Shown here: positions 7,947 to 19,328 of the stretch, one piece after another
Layout: each line of letters opens with the position of its first letter
Numbering within the stretch: the stretch's first letter is position 1
From: Nannocystis pusilla
Lineage (GTDB): Bacteria; Myxococcota_A; Polyangia; Nannocystales; Nannocystaceae
NCBI RefSeq assembly: GCF_026626665.1
Contig: NZ_JAPNKE010000002.1
Coordinates: 10,684,001 to 10,748,000, forward strand
Length of the DNA stretch: 64,000 nt
Direction of reading: 5' to 3'
The notes under the pieces: generated by a model
What the model saw: only the letters and a program-made list of their open reading frames with translations
Databases searched by the model: none
What the model was told of the DNA's origin: nothing
Position numbers and translations under genes: made by a program

Positions 7947-9461
7947 ATGCTCGGTTCGCTAGCGACTCGCCGCTCCGTCGCCATCTTCGCGCTGCTGAGC
8001 GCCTGCAGCGACTCGGCCGCCACCACCACCGACGACGACAGCACCGGCGCGGCCAGCAGCACCAGCGAGTCCGGCGCGAGCACGAGCACGACCACCGGCA
8101 CCACCACCGCGCCGACCACCACTGCCGGCCCCGACGGCACCGGCAGCAGCGGCGATCCGGGCTTCGAGCCGCCCGCGCCGGTGTGCGGCAACGGCTACCT
8201 CGAGGCCGGCGAGCAGTGCGACGACGGCAACGACGTCGACGACGACGGCTGCGACGGGGCGTGCCTTGTCCCCTGCGGGCTGGCCGGCGAGGCCGTCGCG
8301 CTCGCGCCCTCCGCCGAGTCGGAGCTGTGGGTGGTCGCGGTCGCGCCCGCGCCCGACGGCGGCTTCGTGGCGATCGCCCGCCAGCGCGAGATCACCAGCG
8401 ACGAGGAGGGCATGCAGACCTTCGGCCTCGCGCGCACGCGGGCGATCCGCTACGCCCCCGACGGCCAGCCGCAGTGGGACGTGCTGCTGGCGCCGGCCGA
8501 CATCCGCTTCACGCCGGTCGACGGGGTGGTCGACGCCGACGGCCACGTCTACGTGGTGGCGACGGTCGCCGGCGCCGACGAGGACGACATCCGCGCGGTC
8601 AAGCTCGATGGAACCGACGGACATGTCCTCTGGACCATGGACAAGGACGGCGCCGAGCCGATGAGCGACGACAGGGCCAGCGGCATCGCGCTCGCGCCCG
8701 ACGGCGACGTGGTGATCGCCGGCGACGTCAGCGACGGGCCCGGCGGCGGCGACGTGTGGCTCGGCAAGCTGACCGCGGGCGAGGGCACCGAGGTGTGGTC
8801 CACGGTGTGGAGCGGCGCGGGCAACGGCATGTTCTCCAACGACGACGCCGGCCGCCTGGCCGTGGCCGGGGACGGCTCGATCTACGTCGGCGCCCGCGAG
8901 TACGTCGACTACAACATCGGCGAGGCGGTGCTGCTCAAGTTCGCGGCCGACGGCGGGCCGGCCGAGTGGAAGTTCTCGCCGCTGGCCGACGGCAGCGTGC
9001 ACAACCACGGGCCCGGCTGGGTGTCGGTCGACGCGGCCGGCGACGTGCTCTACACGGCGGTGCGCCTGCAGGGCGCGGTGCCCAACTTCTGGGTCTACAA
9101 GGTCGGCCCCGACAACGAGCTGCTGTGGGAGCGGGCGCTGGCCGACTACGAGGACGACGGCGACCAGTGGTCGCTCGATGGGGCCGCGTTCGCGCCCGAC
9201 GGCGAGGTCGTGCTGGCCGGCAGCCTGCGCCTCAAGGACAAGGTGGCCGCGCTCGAGTGGCGCGAGGCCTGGCTGGCCCGCCTCGGCGGCGACGGCGAGG
9301 TCCGCTGCCGGGTCCGCCACCGCGCCCCCAGCCCCGACCTGCTGCCGCCCGACGTCGTCACCTACGACGCGGCCGTCGGCGCCGACGCGACGACCTACGT
9401 CGGCGGCGTGCTGGTGGTCGCCGGCGAGCAGCAGAGCTGGGTCGGCCTGTTCCGGCCGTAG
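7947..9461 (+). CDS. DUF4215 / beta-propeller lipoprotein
   Basis: A 504-residue predicted lipoprotein. ATG 7947 gives MLGSLATRRSVAIFALLSAC, lipobox LLSAC, followed by a Ser/Thr linker of about 55 residues. One DUF4215 module (CGNGYLEAGEQCDDGNDVDD ... CDGACLVPC) with paired cysteines comes next. The rest is a series of about seven repeated blades with motifs such as APDGGFVAIA, DADGHVYVVAT, APDGDVVIAG, AGDGSIYVGA and APDGEVVLAG, consistent with a PQQ-like or SBBP-type beta-propeller. It is probably a surface-exposed binding protein. An upstream in-frame start at 7725 would remove the lipobox from the N-terminus and is not preferred. A copy of the dispersed dyad repeat (8621-8640) is translated in frame as GHVLWTM. 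Confidence 0.75.
   Translation: MLGSLATRRSVAIFALLSACSDSAATTTDDDSTGAASSTSESGASTSTTTGTTTAPTTTAGPDGTGSSGDPGFEPPAPVCGNGYLEAGEQCDDGNDVDDDGCDGACLVPCGLAGEAVALAPSAESELWVVAVAPAPDGGFVAIARQREITSDEEGMQTFGLARTRAIRYAPDGQPQWDVLLAPADIRFTPVDGVVDADGHVYVVATVAGADEDDIRAVKLDGTDGHVLWTMDKDGAEPMSDDRASGIALAPDGDVVIAGDVSDGPGGGDVWLGKLTAGEGTEVWSTVWSGAGNGMFSNDDAGRLAVAGDGSIYVGAREYVDYNIGEAVLLKFAADGGPAEWKFSPLADGSVHNHGPGWVSVDAAGDVLYTAVRLQGAVPNFWVYKVGPDNELLWERALADYEDDGDQWSLDGAAFAPDGEVVLAGSLRLKDKVAALEWREAWLARLGGDGEVRCRVRHRAPSPDLLPPDVVTYDAAVGADATTYVGGVLVVAGEQQSWVGLFRP
8621..8640. repeat. Dispersed 20-bp dyad repeat copy
   Basis: ACATGTCCTCTGGACCATGG, with half-sites 14 bp apart, in frame inside the propeller lipoprotein between blades. 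One member of the family described in the findings. Confidence 0.55.
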
Positions 9462-9469
9462 CGCGGGCG

Positions 9470-9545
9470 GCATGTCGAGGAAGACATGTCGATTGGGGCA
9501 TGTCTCCGGGAGCATGTCGCTGAGGACATGCCTGGAGAGACATCT
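9470..9545. repeat. Phased array of CATGTC half-sites (14-bp period)
   Basis: Half-sites CATGTC, CATGTC, CATGTC, CATGTC, CATGCC and CATCTG begin at 9471, 9485, 9499, 9513, 9527 and 9541, exactly 14 bp apart. Each neighbouring pair forms a 20-bp dyad such as GCATGTCTCCGGGAGCATGT. This is the densest cluster of the dispersed dyad repeat, just after the stop of the propeller lipoprotein. It could fold as alternative hairpins or bind a phased series of protein dimers. Confidence 0.7.
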
Positions 9546-9806
9546 GCTCGGCCGGCGGCCGGCTCGTCGGACGGCGCGGCTCGGGTCTCGACCCGCCGTC
9601 GTCGGCCCCGCGGTCGGCTGTCCCTTCGACCAGGTCTCGGCGCGCCTGGTCGACGGCCAGGCTGGCCGCCGGCCAGACGCTTTCTCGCGTCCATGACGGC
9701 GTGTCCTCTCCCGCGATGAATCACCCCCGGCGCGTCTCTCCGGTGGAACGGAGGACATGTCGCCGGGGACATGTCTCCGGAGACATGCGATAGTCCGGCC
9801 CGCCGC
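9546..9806. other. Intergenic region between convergent genes, mostly featureless
   Basis: Convergent genes end at 9461 (plus) and 9807 (minus), so with the array this is a 345-base gene-free stretch. Apart from the second dyad cluster at 9755-9789, nothing recognisable was seen; short frames on both strands lack conserved motifs. Confidence 0.45.
9755..9789. repeat. Second dyad-repeat cluster, three half-sites
   Basis: Half-sites at 9756 (CATGTC), 9770 (CATGTC) and 9784 (CATGCG), again exactly 14 bp apart. The pair at 9770/9784 forms the perfect palindrome CATGTCTCCGGAGACATG. Confidence 0.65.
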
Positions 9807-10295
9807 TCAGGCGTCGCCGAAGCCGCCGGCGATCCAGCGGCCGGCGCTCGCGCTCGAGAGCTTGAAGTCGGGCGCGACCCGGCGCTCGGCCAGCTTGTCG
9901 CCGAGGGGGCCCCACGCGGTGAGCAGGGCGTGCGGGTCGTCCTCGTCGGCGGCGACGTCGAGGTCGACGCGGATCGCCTCGCCCTCGGCCATCACGGTGA
10001 CGCTGCGGTGGCGCCGGGCCCGGGCCTGGGCCTCGTGGCGGGTGAGGACGTCCTGCGCGCCCTTCAGCAGCGTCTTGAAGTCGGTGTGGTTGAGCGGCTT
10101 GGGGTTCTTCTTGTCGCGCCCCATGGTCCACGGGCTGACGAGGACCGGCTCGGCGTCGCCGTCGCGCGTCATCGTCACGGCCCAGCCTTCGTCGTCCTCG
10201 TTCTTGATCACCTGCGCCGTGAAGCCGCTGGCGACCCACCGGCGCGCGTCGCCCTCGCCCTGGTCGTCTGCCTGATCCGACGTGTTCTTCGTCAT
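9807..10295 (-). CDS. Unrecognised soluble protein at the end of the trehalose operon
   Basis: A 162-residue protein with no recognised domain. It starts with ATG preceded by GGAG. The N-terminus is acidic and polar (MTKNTSDQADDQGEGDARRW); the body alternates beta-like segments (WVASGFTAQVIKNEDDEGWA, EPVLVSPWTMGRDKKNP) and a basic stretch (RHEAQARARRHRSVTVMAEG). There is no signal peptide, membrane helix or metal-binding cluster. It begins 59 bases after the treY stop on the same strand, so it may be the last gene of the glgX-treZ-treY unit, but the gap is large enough for a separate promoter. Phase-consistent codon use supports a real gene. Confidence 0.6.
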   Translation of the reverse strand: MTKNTSDQADDQGEGDARRWVASGFTAQVIKNEDDEGWAVTMTRDGDAEPVLVSPWTMGRDKKNPKPLNHTDFKTLLKGAQDVLTRHEAQARARRHRSVTVMAEGEAIRVDLDVAADEDDPHALLTAWGPLGDKLAERRVAPDFKLSSASAGRWIAGGFGDA

Positions 10296-10354
10296 GGTGC
10301 TCCGTGCCTGGAGAGGCTGAGCGTTTGTACAGCATCCTCGCGGCTCGCGACACC

Positions 10355-13174
10355 TCAGGGGACGCGGACCAGCAGCGAGACCGGGAGGTCGGCGAACACG
10401 TCGGCCAGCCGCACGTCCGCGCCGCGGTGCTCGGCGCCCGTCAGCAGGTCGCGCCAGCCCGCGGCCGGGCCCAGCGCCAGAGACTGCTCGCCCCACGCCG
10501 CGCCCAGCGGCCACGGCTGCCGGCCGCCCGTCAGCGTGTACGCCAGCCGCGGGACCACGCACACGAGCTCCTGGTCGCCGTGGGCGCGGCGAAACGCGAC
10601 CACGTGCTTGCCGGCGGCGATCGGTTCGTAGCTGCCCTCGAGGTACAGGGAGCGGTGCCGGCGGCGGTGCGCCAGGCCGAGGTGCAGGACCATGAGCTTG
10701 ATCCGGCCGTCGAGGTAGTTCGCCAGCAGGTCGCGCGCGCGAGCCCGCGGGTCCGACGCCCGCGCCTGGATGTCGGCGAGCGCCTGCCGGCGCCGCTCGT
10801 AGTCGACGGGCCGACGGTTGTCGGGGTCGACGAGCGAGAAGTCCCACAGCTCACCGCCCTGGTAGGTGTCGGGGACGCCGGGCGAGGCGAGCCGCAGGCA
10901 CACCTGGGCCAGGCCGTTGACCGCGCCGTAGGTGGAGAGCTTGCGCGCGAGCGCGACGACCGGGCCGCAGAAGCCGGGGTGGGCCAGCATCTCGCGCACG
11001 AATTTCTGCACCGCGGCCTCGTAGGCGGGGTCGTTGGCGATCCAGCTGGTCCGCTCCTTGGCCTCGCGGGTGGCCTTCTCCATGTACGCGGCGACGCGAT
11101 CGACGAAGGCGGGCGGGACGGCGTCGCCCTCGCCGAGCTCGTCCAGCGGCAGGGCGCCGACGACTGTCTGATAGAACAGGTAGGCGTCGTTGGCGGTCGG
11201 CGCGAGGTCGTCGTCGTCGAGCCGGGTCCGGTACGGCCGCGACATCCGACTCCACGCCGAGACCGCCCGCCGCCACTCGTCCGGCAGCTCCGACAGCACC
11301 GCCAGGCGGGCTCGCACGTCCTCGCCGCGCTTGGTGTCGTGGGTCGCGGTGGTCGTCATCGTCCGCGGGAACCACTCGCGCTGGCGGTGGTTGTGCGCGT
11401 GGAACTCGTCGACCGAGACGCCGAAGATCGCCGGGTCGCAGCCGACCTCGTTGAGGCAGACCAGGCGGTTGTAGCGGTAGAGCGCGGTGTCCTCGACGCC
11501 CTTGGCGATCACCGGCCCGGTCAGCTGGGCGAAGCGCATGGCGAAGCGCACCGCCTCGGCGCGATGACATGGCTCTTCGGGCAGGTTGCGCAGCATCAGC
11601 AGGTCGCGCAAAAACTCGAACACGCTGGCGTCGACGTCGGGGCGGCGGCGCCGGGCCCGGCGCAGCGCGCGGTCGATGTACGCGTCGTCGCTGGCGGTCC
11701 GCGAGCCGTCGGGGCGCACGTAGGTGCGGTAGACCGGGAAGGCGGCGATGGTCTCGACGATCGCGGAGGTCAGGCTGACGCGCGTGAAGTCGCGGGAGCG
11801 CCGGCGGGTCTGGGCGATCCGCTCGAGCCGGTGGGCGAGCATGTGGATCTCGCTCGACAGGCTGGCGCTCAGGATGGCGAGCCGCGAGTCGTGGGCGATC
11901 GCGTCGTAGTCGCGCTCGGTCGCGATGAAGCGGTGGTAGAAGCGGGTCAGCCGCGGGCCCGAGTCGGGGCGGATCCACAGGCCATTGACGACGCCGAGGA
12001 AGTCGTAGCCGGTGGTGCCATCGACCTGCCAGCTGCGCGGCAGCGCCTCGCCGGGCTCCAAGATCTTCTCGATCACGAGGTACAGCGGCTGGGCGTCGGC
12101 AGGGGCGTGCGCGCGGGCCTCGGCCTGCAGCGTCTCGAAGTAGGCCGCGGGGTCGTAGAGGCCGTCGGTGTGGTCGAGGCGGAGGCCGGTGATCCGGCCC
12201 TCGGCGAGCTTGCGCAGCACGAGCGCGTGCGCGGCCGAGAACACCGCGGGGTCCTCCATCTTGATCGCGGCGAGCTCGTTGACGTCGAAGAAGCGGCGGT
12301 AGTTGATCTCCTCGGTGGCGACGCGCCAGAAGCTGAGGCGATAGACCTGCTCATTCAAAAAAGCCTCGAGGGCGTCGAAGCTGCGCGGGTCGCCGGGCGC
12401 GCCGGCGAGCTCCTGCAGGGCGGCGTCGACGGCGGCGGCGATCGCCTCGGACTCGGCGAGCAAGGCGGTCAGGCGGCGCTTGATCACCTCCTTCTCGCGC
12501 GCCCGTTGCTCACGCGCCTCGGGCGGCGTGCTCGCCTCGCCGGGCAGGTGATCGATCGCCGTCAGGACGCTGTGGAGCTCGGCCAGCGTCGGGTCGTCGG
12601 CCGCGAGGCTCAGGCGCGCGAGGGCGGGCTGGAAGATCCGCGGCAGCGACTTGATCGCGGCCGGCAGGCGGCGCTCGTAATAAGCGACGAAGAAGCTGCC
12701 GCCGTCGCGCACGACCTTCAGCTCGCCGGCCTCGAGCGCCTCGCCGAACTGGCGCCCGAGGATCGGCAGGAGCACCTTGCCGGCCATGCCGACCTTCGGC
12801 GGCGCCCACTCGATGTCGAACCAACCCTCGTATATCGAGGCCTCGCCGCTCTCGAGCACGTCGTTCCACCAGCGGTTCTCGCCGCTGCCGATGCCCATGT
12901 GGTTCGGCACGAAGTCGAGCACGTGGCCGAGGCCGCGCGCGCGCAGGCCGTCGGTCCAGGCGTCGTAGTCGGCCTCGTCGCCGAGCTCGGGGCCGAGGCG
13001 GCCGTGGTCGACGACGTTGTAGCCGTGGGTGCTGCCGCGCTCGGCGTGCAGGTACGGCGAGGTGTAGATGGCGTCGACGCCGAGCGCGTCGAGGTAGTCG
13101 GTGATCGCCGCGGCGGCGCGGAAGTCGAAGCCGGCGTGGAGCTGGAGGCGATAGGTCGAGGCGGGGGTCGTCAC
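10355..13174 (-). CDS. treY: Malto-oligosyltrehalose synthase
   Basis: A 939-residue GH13 enzyme that converts the reducing-end alpha-1,4 bond of maltodextrins to an alpha,alpha-1,1 bond, making maltooligosyl trehalose. The N-terminus TYRLQLHAGFDFRAAAAITD is the TreY signature, followed by DALGVDAIYTSPYL. Active-site regions are visible: ITGLRLDHTDGLYDP (nucleophile Asp), PLYLVIEKILEPGE (acid/base Glu) and TTTATHDTKRGED (third carboxylate). GTG is the start, overlapping the treZ stop by four bases (GTGA), so translation is coupled to treZ. Length is normal for the family. A degenerate dyad-repeat copy (11567-11586) falls in frame in the segment NLPEEPCHRA. Confidence 0.95.
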   Translation of the reverse strand: MTTPASTYRLQLHAGFDFRAAAAITDYLDALGVDAIYTSPYLHAERGSTHGYNVVDHGRLGPELGDEADYDAWTDGLRARGLGHVLDFVPNHMGIGSGENRWWNDVLESGEASIYEGWFDIEWAPPKVGMAGKVLLPILGRQFGEALEAGELKVVRDGGSFFVAYYERRLPAAIKSLPRIFQPALARLSLAADDPTLAELHSVLTAIDHLPGEASTPPEAREQRAREKEVIKRRLTALLAESEAIAAAVDAALQELAGAPGDPRSFDALEAFLNEQVYRLSFWRVATEEINYRRFFDVNELAAIKMEDPAVFSAAHALVLRKLAEGRITGLRLDHTDGLYDPAAYFETLQAEARAHAPADAQPLYLVIEKILEPGEALPRSWQVDGTTGYDFLGVVNGLWIRPDSGPRLTRFYHRFIATERDYDAIAHDSRLAILSASLSSEIHMLAHRLERIAQTRRRSRDFTRVSLTSAIVETIAAFPVYRTYVRPDGSRTASDDAYIDRALRRARRRRPDVDASVFEFLRDLLMLRNLPEEPCHRAEAVRFAMRFAQLTGPVIAKGVEDTALYRYNRLVCLNEVGCDPAIFGVSVDEFHAHNHRQREWFPRTMTTTATHDTKRGEDVRARLAVLSELPDEWRRAVSAWSRMSRPYRTRLDDDDLAPTANDAYLFYQTVVGALPLDELGEGDAVPPAFVDRVAAYMEKATREAKERTSWIANDPAYEAAVQKFVREMLAHPGFCGPVVALARKLSTYGAVNGLAQVCLRLASPGVPDTYQGGELWDFSLVDPDNRRPVDYERRRQALADIQARASDPRARARDLLANYLDGRIKLMVLHLGLAHRRRHRSLYLEGSYEPIAAGKHVVAFRRAHGDQELVCVVPRLAYTLTGGRQPWPLGAAWGEQSLALGPAAGWRDLLTGAEHRGADVRLADVFADLPVSLLVRVP

Positions 13175-14968
13175 GGCGCGTCTCCGTCGGCCGCGTAGAT
13201 CGCCGCGCGGGCCGGCGGCAGCGCCGGGTGGGCCTCGCTGCCGCTGCTCAGCAAGAGCCGCCACGCGCGCCCCTCCGGCGGGGTCGGCGGGCCGCCGGCG
13301 TCGCACGGGCCGAAGTCGACGACGAGCAGGCGGTCGCCGCCGGGGCCCTTGCGCAGGACCCACAGGATCTGATCGCCGACTGTCCCCACGGACATGTTCG
13401 ATCGGTCCGGTACCCGGAGCGTCTCGTCCTCGCGGCGCAGGTGCAGCAGGGCGCGGTAGAGCGCGAGCACGCCGGCGTGCTCGCCCGCGTCGCGCTCGCC
13501 CCAGTCGAGGCGCGAGCGCTCGAAGGTCGCGGGGTCCTGGGGGTCGGGGATCTGCTGCTGCTGTTCGGGGTCGTGGAAGGCGGCGAACAGCTTGAACTCG
13601 GCGCGCCGGCCGGCGGTGACCTGCTCGCCGAGCTCCTTCGGGTGGTCGGTGAAGTACTGCCACGGCGCGCTCGCGGCCCACTCCTGGCCCATCCACAACA
13701 GCGGCGTCATCGGCAAGAACAGCAGCAGCATCGACGCGGCGCAGTAGAGGTCGAGCGGCGACTGGTGGTGCAGGCGATCGCCGAGCGCCCGGTTGCCGAC
13801 CTGGTCGTGGTTCTGCAGGCAGTAGACGAAGGCGGGCGCGGGCAGGCCGCTGGCGTCGGCGCCGCGCGGCTTGCCTGACGGCGGCCACGCCTGGCCCTCG
13901 TAGACGAAGCCGCGCTCGATGCAACGGGCCAGCTCGAACACCTTGGGTTCGAAGGCGTCGTAGTAGCCGTCGCGTTCGCCGGTGAGGAGGACGTGGACGA
14001 CGTGGTGGAAGTCGTCGGCCCAGATCGCGTCGAGGCCGAGGCCGAGCACCAGCGCCGGATCGTTCGTCTCGTCCTCGGCGACGAGCAGGCGGTGCTCCGG
14101 CAACGAGCGGACCTCGGCCGCGAGCTCGGCGAGGATCGGCCGCTCGGTCGGGTCGACCATCGCGTGGGTGGCGTCGAGGCGCAGGCCGTCGAAGCCGAAC
14201 TCGGTCAGCCAGTAGCGGGCGTTGTCGACGACCAGGCGGCGCATCGCCGGGGCGGCGAAGTTCAGCGCGTCGCCCCACGGGGTCTGCACGGCGTGGGCGA
14301 AGTACTCCGGGCTGTAGCTGCCGAGGTAGTTCCCCTCCGGCCCGAAGTGGTTGTAGACGACGTCGAGCAGGACGTTCATGCCGAGCAGGTGGGCCGCGTC
14401 GACCAGCGCCCGCAGCTCGTCGGGACGCCCGTAGCCGGCGTGCGGCGCGAAGTGGCCGACGCCGTCGTAGCCCCACCCGCGCGCGCCGGAGAAGCTCGAC
14501 AGCGGCATCAGCTCGATCGCGGTGATCCCGAGCTCGGCGAGCAGCGGCAGCTTCTCGGTCGCCGCCGCGAAGGTGCCCTCGGGCGTGAAGGTGCCGACGT
14601 GCAGCTCGTAGATCACGCAGTCCGTCAGCGGCCGCGGCCGCCACTCGCTCGCGCGCCACTCGTGGTGCGCGCGCACGACCTCGGCCGGGCCGTGCACGCC
14701 GAACGGCAGGGCGCGCGCGTAGGGGTCGGGGACCTCGGCGTCGTCGAGCTTGAAGCGGTACAGCGTGCCCTCGGGCAGGTCGTAGAACGCCTCGAACAGG
14801 CCGTCGCCGAGCGGCTGCAGCGGCCGCTCCTCGCGGGCGACCGGCGGGCCGTCCCCCTCGGGGCGCTCGTGCAGGACGACCGCGACGCGGCCGGCGCGGG
14901 TGCTCCACACGCGGAAGCGGACGCCGCCGCCTTCGAGCGCGGCGCCGAGGTTCGACATGTCGGAAGGT

Positions 14969-14979
<11 letters not shown>
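13171..14979 (-). CDS. treZ: Malto-oligosyltrehalose trehalohydrolase
   Basis: A 602-residue GH13 enzyme that cuts free trehalose from maltooligosyl trehalose. It has an N-terminal CBM48/isoamylase-like domain (VRFRVWSTRAGRVAVVLHE), then the barrel with HVGTFTPEGTF and VYNHFGPEGNYLGSYS. Catalytic carboxylates are in GLRLDATHAM (Asp about 269), LLVAEDETND (Glu about 302) and CLQNHDQVGN (Asp about 392). The start is uncertain: ATG 14979 overlaps the glgX stop by 11 bases, and the in-frame ATG 14958 (MSNLGAALEGG) is equally plausible. A three-arm dyad repeat lies across this junction and supplies the first codons of the longer form. A further copy (13378-13397) is read as SNMSVGTV near the C-terminus. 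Confidence 0.95.
13378..13397. repeat. Dispersed 20-bp dyad repeat copy in treZ
   Basis: GACTGTCCCCACGGACATGT, half-sites 14 bp apart, translated in frame within treZ. Confidence 0.5.
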
Positions 14980-17116
<2,137 letters not shown>

Positions 17117-17545
17117 GTCCGGCGGTCGCGGCACTGCCGGGCGCGAGCGACGAGCAGCTCTCGACGCGCCGACCGGAGCCGCTCGCGCCGCACGTTGAAG
17201 TCGATCCTTCGCGTCGTCATGACGGGTGCCGGTGCGACCCGGAGAGACGTGCTCGGAAAAGCGGGGCGAGCAAACGATGTCCGGCCGCGCGGCTTTGGCC
17301 GGGCCTGTCGCGCCGGGAGCACGGCGCTCGCGTCGACCGGACTGAACGGCGTGAGCCGCGCAAGGCCGATCGGCCACGCTCGGCGACGGATCCCTGCCTC
17401 CGCGCCGCTCGCCGGGTAATCGCCGGTGTTTCGCCCAGGCCTTGCTTTCGTGGCCGACAGACCTGCTCGCCGGTGCGGGCAGGTGTGCGTTCGGACATGT
17501 CACTCGAGACATGCCCTTTGGAGCAGCCGAGCGGCCGGCAGGGGC
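17117..17545. other. Intergenic region upstream of glgX
   Basis: 429 bases between glgX (start 17116, minus) and the end of the metalloprotease gene (17546, minus). It should hold the trehalose operon promoter. A reading frame continues upstream of GTG 17116 in phase but has no family similarity. The only structured element noticed is the dyad repeat at 17495-17514. Confidence 0.45.
17495..17514. repeat. Dispersed 20-bp dyad repeat copy, intergenic
   Basis: ACATGTCACTCGAGACATGC: arms CATGTC/GACATG around ACTCGA. Located 31 bases after the metalloprotease stop, where it may act as a 3' hairpin. Confidence 0.6.
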
Positions 17546-19153
17546 TCAGTCCAGGCGCACGACCTGGCTGGCGGACGCGGCGGCGCGCAGCTTGCCGCCT
17601 GTCTTGAAGGACAGGCCGGCCAGCGTCCCCGCGGGCAGGGCCGCGACCACCATCGTCGCGTCGCTGTCGGGGATCTCCAGCGCCGCGGCTGGCTCGCGCA
17701 CGGTCGCGCCGTCGAGCGCGAACTCGACGAAGGTGTCGCTCGCGCGCCCGCGCAGCGGCACCGCGCCGACCGTCGTGTACCAGTGGGTCTTGCCGTCCTT
17801 CATCAAGGTGCCGACCACGATCGGCCGCGCCTGCGGATCGGGCGGCGCCCCGCCGGCGTCCCACGAGGTCAGCTCGCGGATGCTGTCGAAGGTCTTCTCC
17901 CACCCGAAGTCCGACACCCACGACTGCGAGCAGTAGCTCATGTAGTCGCGGAAGCTGGTCGGCGAGCGCATCCCGGTGTCGTGGACCCCGTAGCCCCAGC
18001 GGCCGATGCGGCCGTTGGCGTACGGGTATTCGGGGTCGGCCCCGGCCTCGCCGCCGCTGCAGCGCACGTGGTAGAGGCCCTGGGTGTGGCCGACCTCGTG
18101 GACGAAGGTGTCGCGCGCGCCGGCCCCCGACGATTGATAGCGGCCGACGGCCAGGCGCTGGTACGCGTAGCCCTTGGTGGGCTGGTCGGGGATCCCCGCC
18201 GCCTGGCCCAACAGCCCCGGCGGATAGCCGTCGCAGCTCTCGATGAGGCCGTAGTAGTAGACGTTGTCGGCCGGCGCGTCGGCGGCCCGCAGCTCGCCGA
18301 GCTTGGTCAAGATCGGCACGAACCCGTTGGGCTCGTCGCCGATCGTCGCGGTGTACTCCCACGGCGCGTGGACCGTCAGCACCGCCCGCTGGACCGGGTT
18401 GTGTTGCTCGATCCACACCCGCATCGCCTCGATGTCCGCGTCCGTGATCGTCGGCGTGCAGGTCATCCCGTCGATCACGTGCTTCAGCGGCACCAGCTCG
18501 ACCTTGAGCTCCATCGGCGCGTCCTCGACGTGCAGCGTCCCGCGGCCGGCCAGCGGCAGGATCGGCGGCGGGTCGCTGACCTCGCCGGTGGCCAGCGCGG
18601 GGTCGGGCTCGAGCGCCTCGATGCGGTACTGCAGCCCCGGCCCGACCAGCGACGCCGGCAGCTCCCACGAGAAGGTCGTGAACAGGTCGCCGTCGTTGCT
18701 CGGCCCGTTCACCATCACCTTGAAGTCGTCGACGCGGGTCTCGCCCTCGGGCGTCCAGAGCGTCAGGCGACCGACGATCTCGCGCGGCGTGAAGTCGGCG
18801 TGCAGCAGCCAGTCGGCGCGCATCACCGCCTTGCGCCCGGACAGCAGGCGGGCCCCGAGCTCGTCGCTGGGCACCTCGGCGCCGTCGCGCACGATCTCCA
18901 GCTGCACGCCTTGATTGACGGTGGCGCGGGTCAGGCGGATCCCACGGGCGTACTCGAGCGCGGGGGTCTCGTCGTCGCCGGTGGTCGAGGTCGCGGTCGA
19001 GGTCGTCGTCGGCGTCTCGGCGCCGGTCGAGGTCGAGGCGTCGCCGGTGGTGCTGGTCGACGAGGGCAGGGACTCGGTCCCGCTCGCCGGGTCGTCGGCG
19101 CACGCGGGCAGGAGGACGAGCGCCACGATGGACGCGAGGCGGGGGCGCGACAT
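17546..19153 (-). CDS. Metzincin-like metalloprotease lipoprotein
   Basis: A 535-residue predicted lipoprotein. ATG 19153 gives MSRPRLASIVALVLLPACAD, lipobox LLPAC, then a Ser/Thr-rich linker of about 40 residues. The middle part is beta-rich with no named domain. The protease site is FVHEVGHTQGLYH (HExxHxxGxxH, first His about residue 352), with a likely Met-turn at DYMSYCS. Conserved cysteines flank it. This is the zinc site of metzincin-type peptidases, resembling the M66 (StcE-like) or related secreted families; the exact family is not certain. It probably acts on the cell surface or on prey. It is a single-gene unit and shares a terminal intergenic space with the trehalose operon promoter. 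Confidence 0.7.
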   Translation of the reverse strand: MSRPRLASIVALVLLPACADDPASGTESLPSSTSTTGDASTSTGAETPTTTSTATSTTGDDETPALEYARGIRLTRATVNQGVQLEIVRDGAEVPSDELGARLLSGRKAVMRADWLLHADFTPREIVGRLTLWTPEGETRVDDFKVMVNGPSNDGDLFTTFSWELPASLVGPGLQYRIEALEPDPALATGEVSDPPPILPLAGRGTLHVEDAPMELKVELVPLKHVIDGMTCTPTITDADIEAMRVWIEQHNPVQRAVLTVHAPWEYTATIGDEPNGFVPILTKLGELRAADAPADNVYYYGLIESCDGYPPGLLGQAAGIPDQPTKGYAYQRLAVGRYQSSGAGARDTFVHEVGHTQGLYHVRCSGGEAGADPEYPYANGRIGRWGYGVHDTGMRSPTSFRDYMSYCSQSWVSDFGWEKTFDSIRELTSWDAGGAPPDPQARPIVVGTLMKDGKTHWYTTVGAVPLRGRASDTFVEFALDGATVREPAAALEIPDSDATMVVAALPAGTLAGLSFKTGGKLRAAASASQVVRLD

Positions 19154-19281
19154 CGCCAGCGACTGTATCAGGCCCGGGCGGCGCCGAGTACCGCCGCGGG
19201 CCCGATTCGGGCCGCAAGGGCTCGTCGCCCGCGGCGACGCGGGTGGGGGCGGGTGCGCGCGCGTGATCCCGGCCGGCGCTC

Positions 19282-19299
19282 GCACCTGCTTGCAGGTGC
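19282..19299. promoter_or_regulatory. Inverted repeat 30 bases upstream of the WGR gene
   Basis: GCACCTG-CTTG-CAGGTGC, a perfect seven-bp dyad 29 bases before GTG 19329. Its position suits an operator for the WGR-SWIM unit. It differs in spacing from the dispersed 20-bp family. No experimental support. Confidence 0.35.
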
Positions 19300-19328
19300 A
19301 AGCCGGTCAGGGCTATAGCGGGAGTGCC

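Noticed and set aside
10304..13198. 964-codon plus-strand frame opposite treY
   Set aside because: Antisense shadow; the minus strand carries all TreY motifs.
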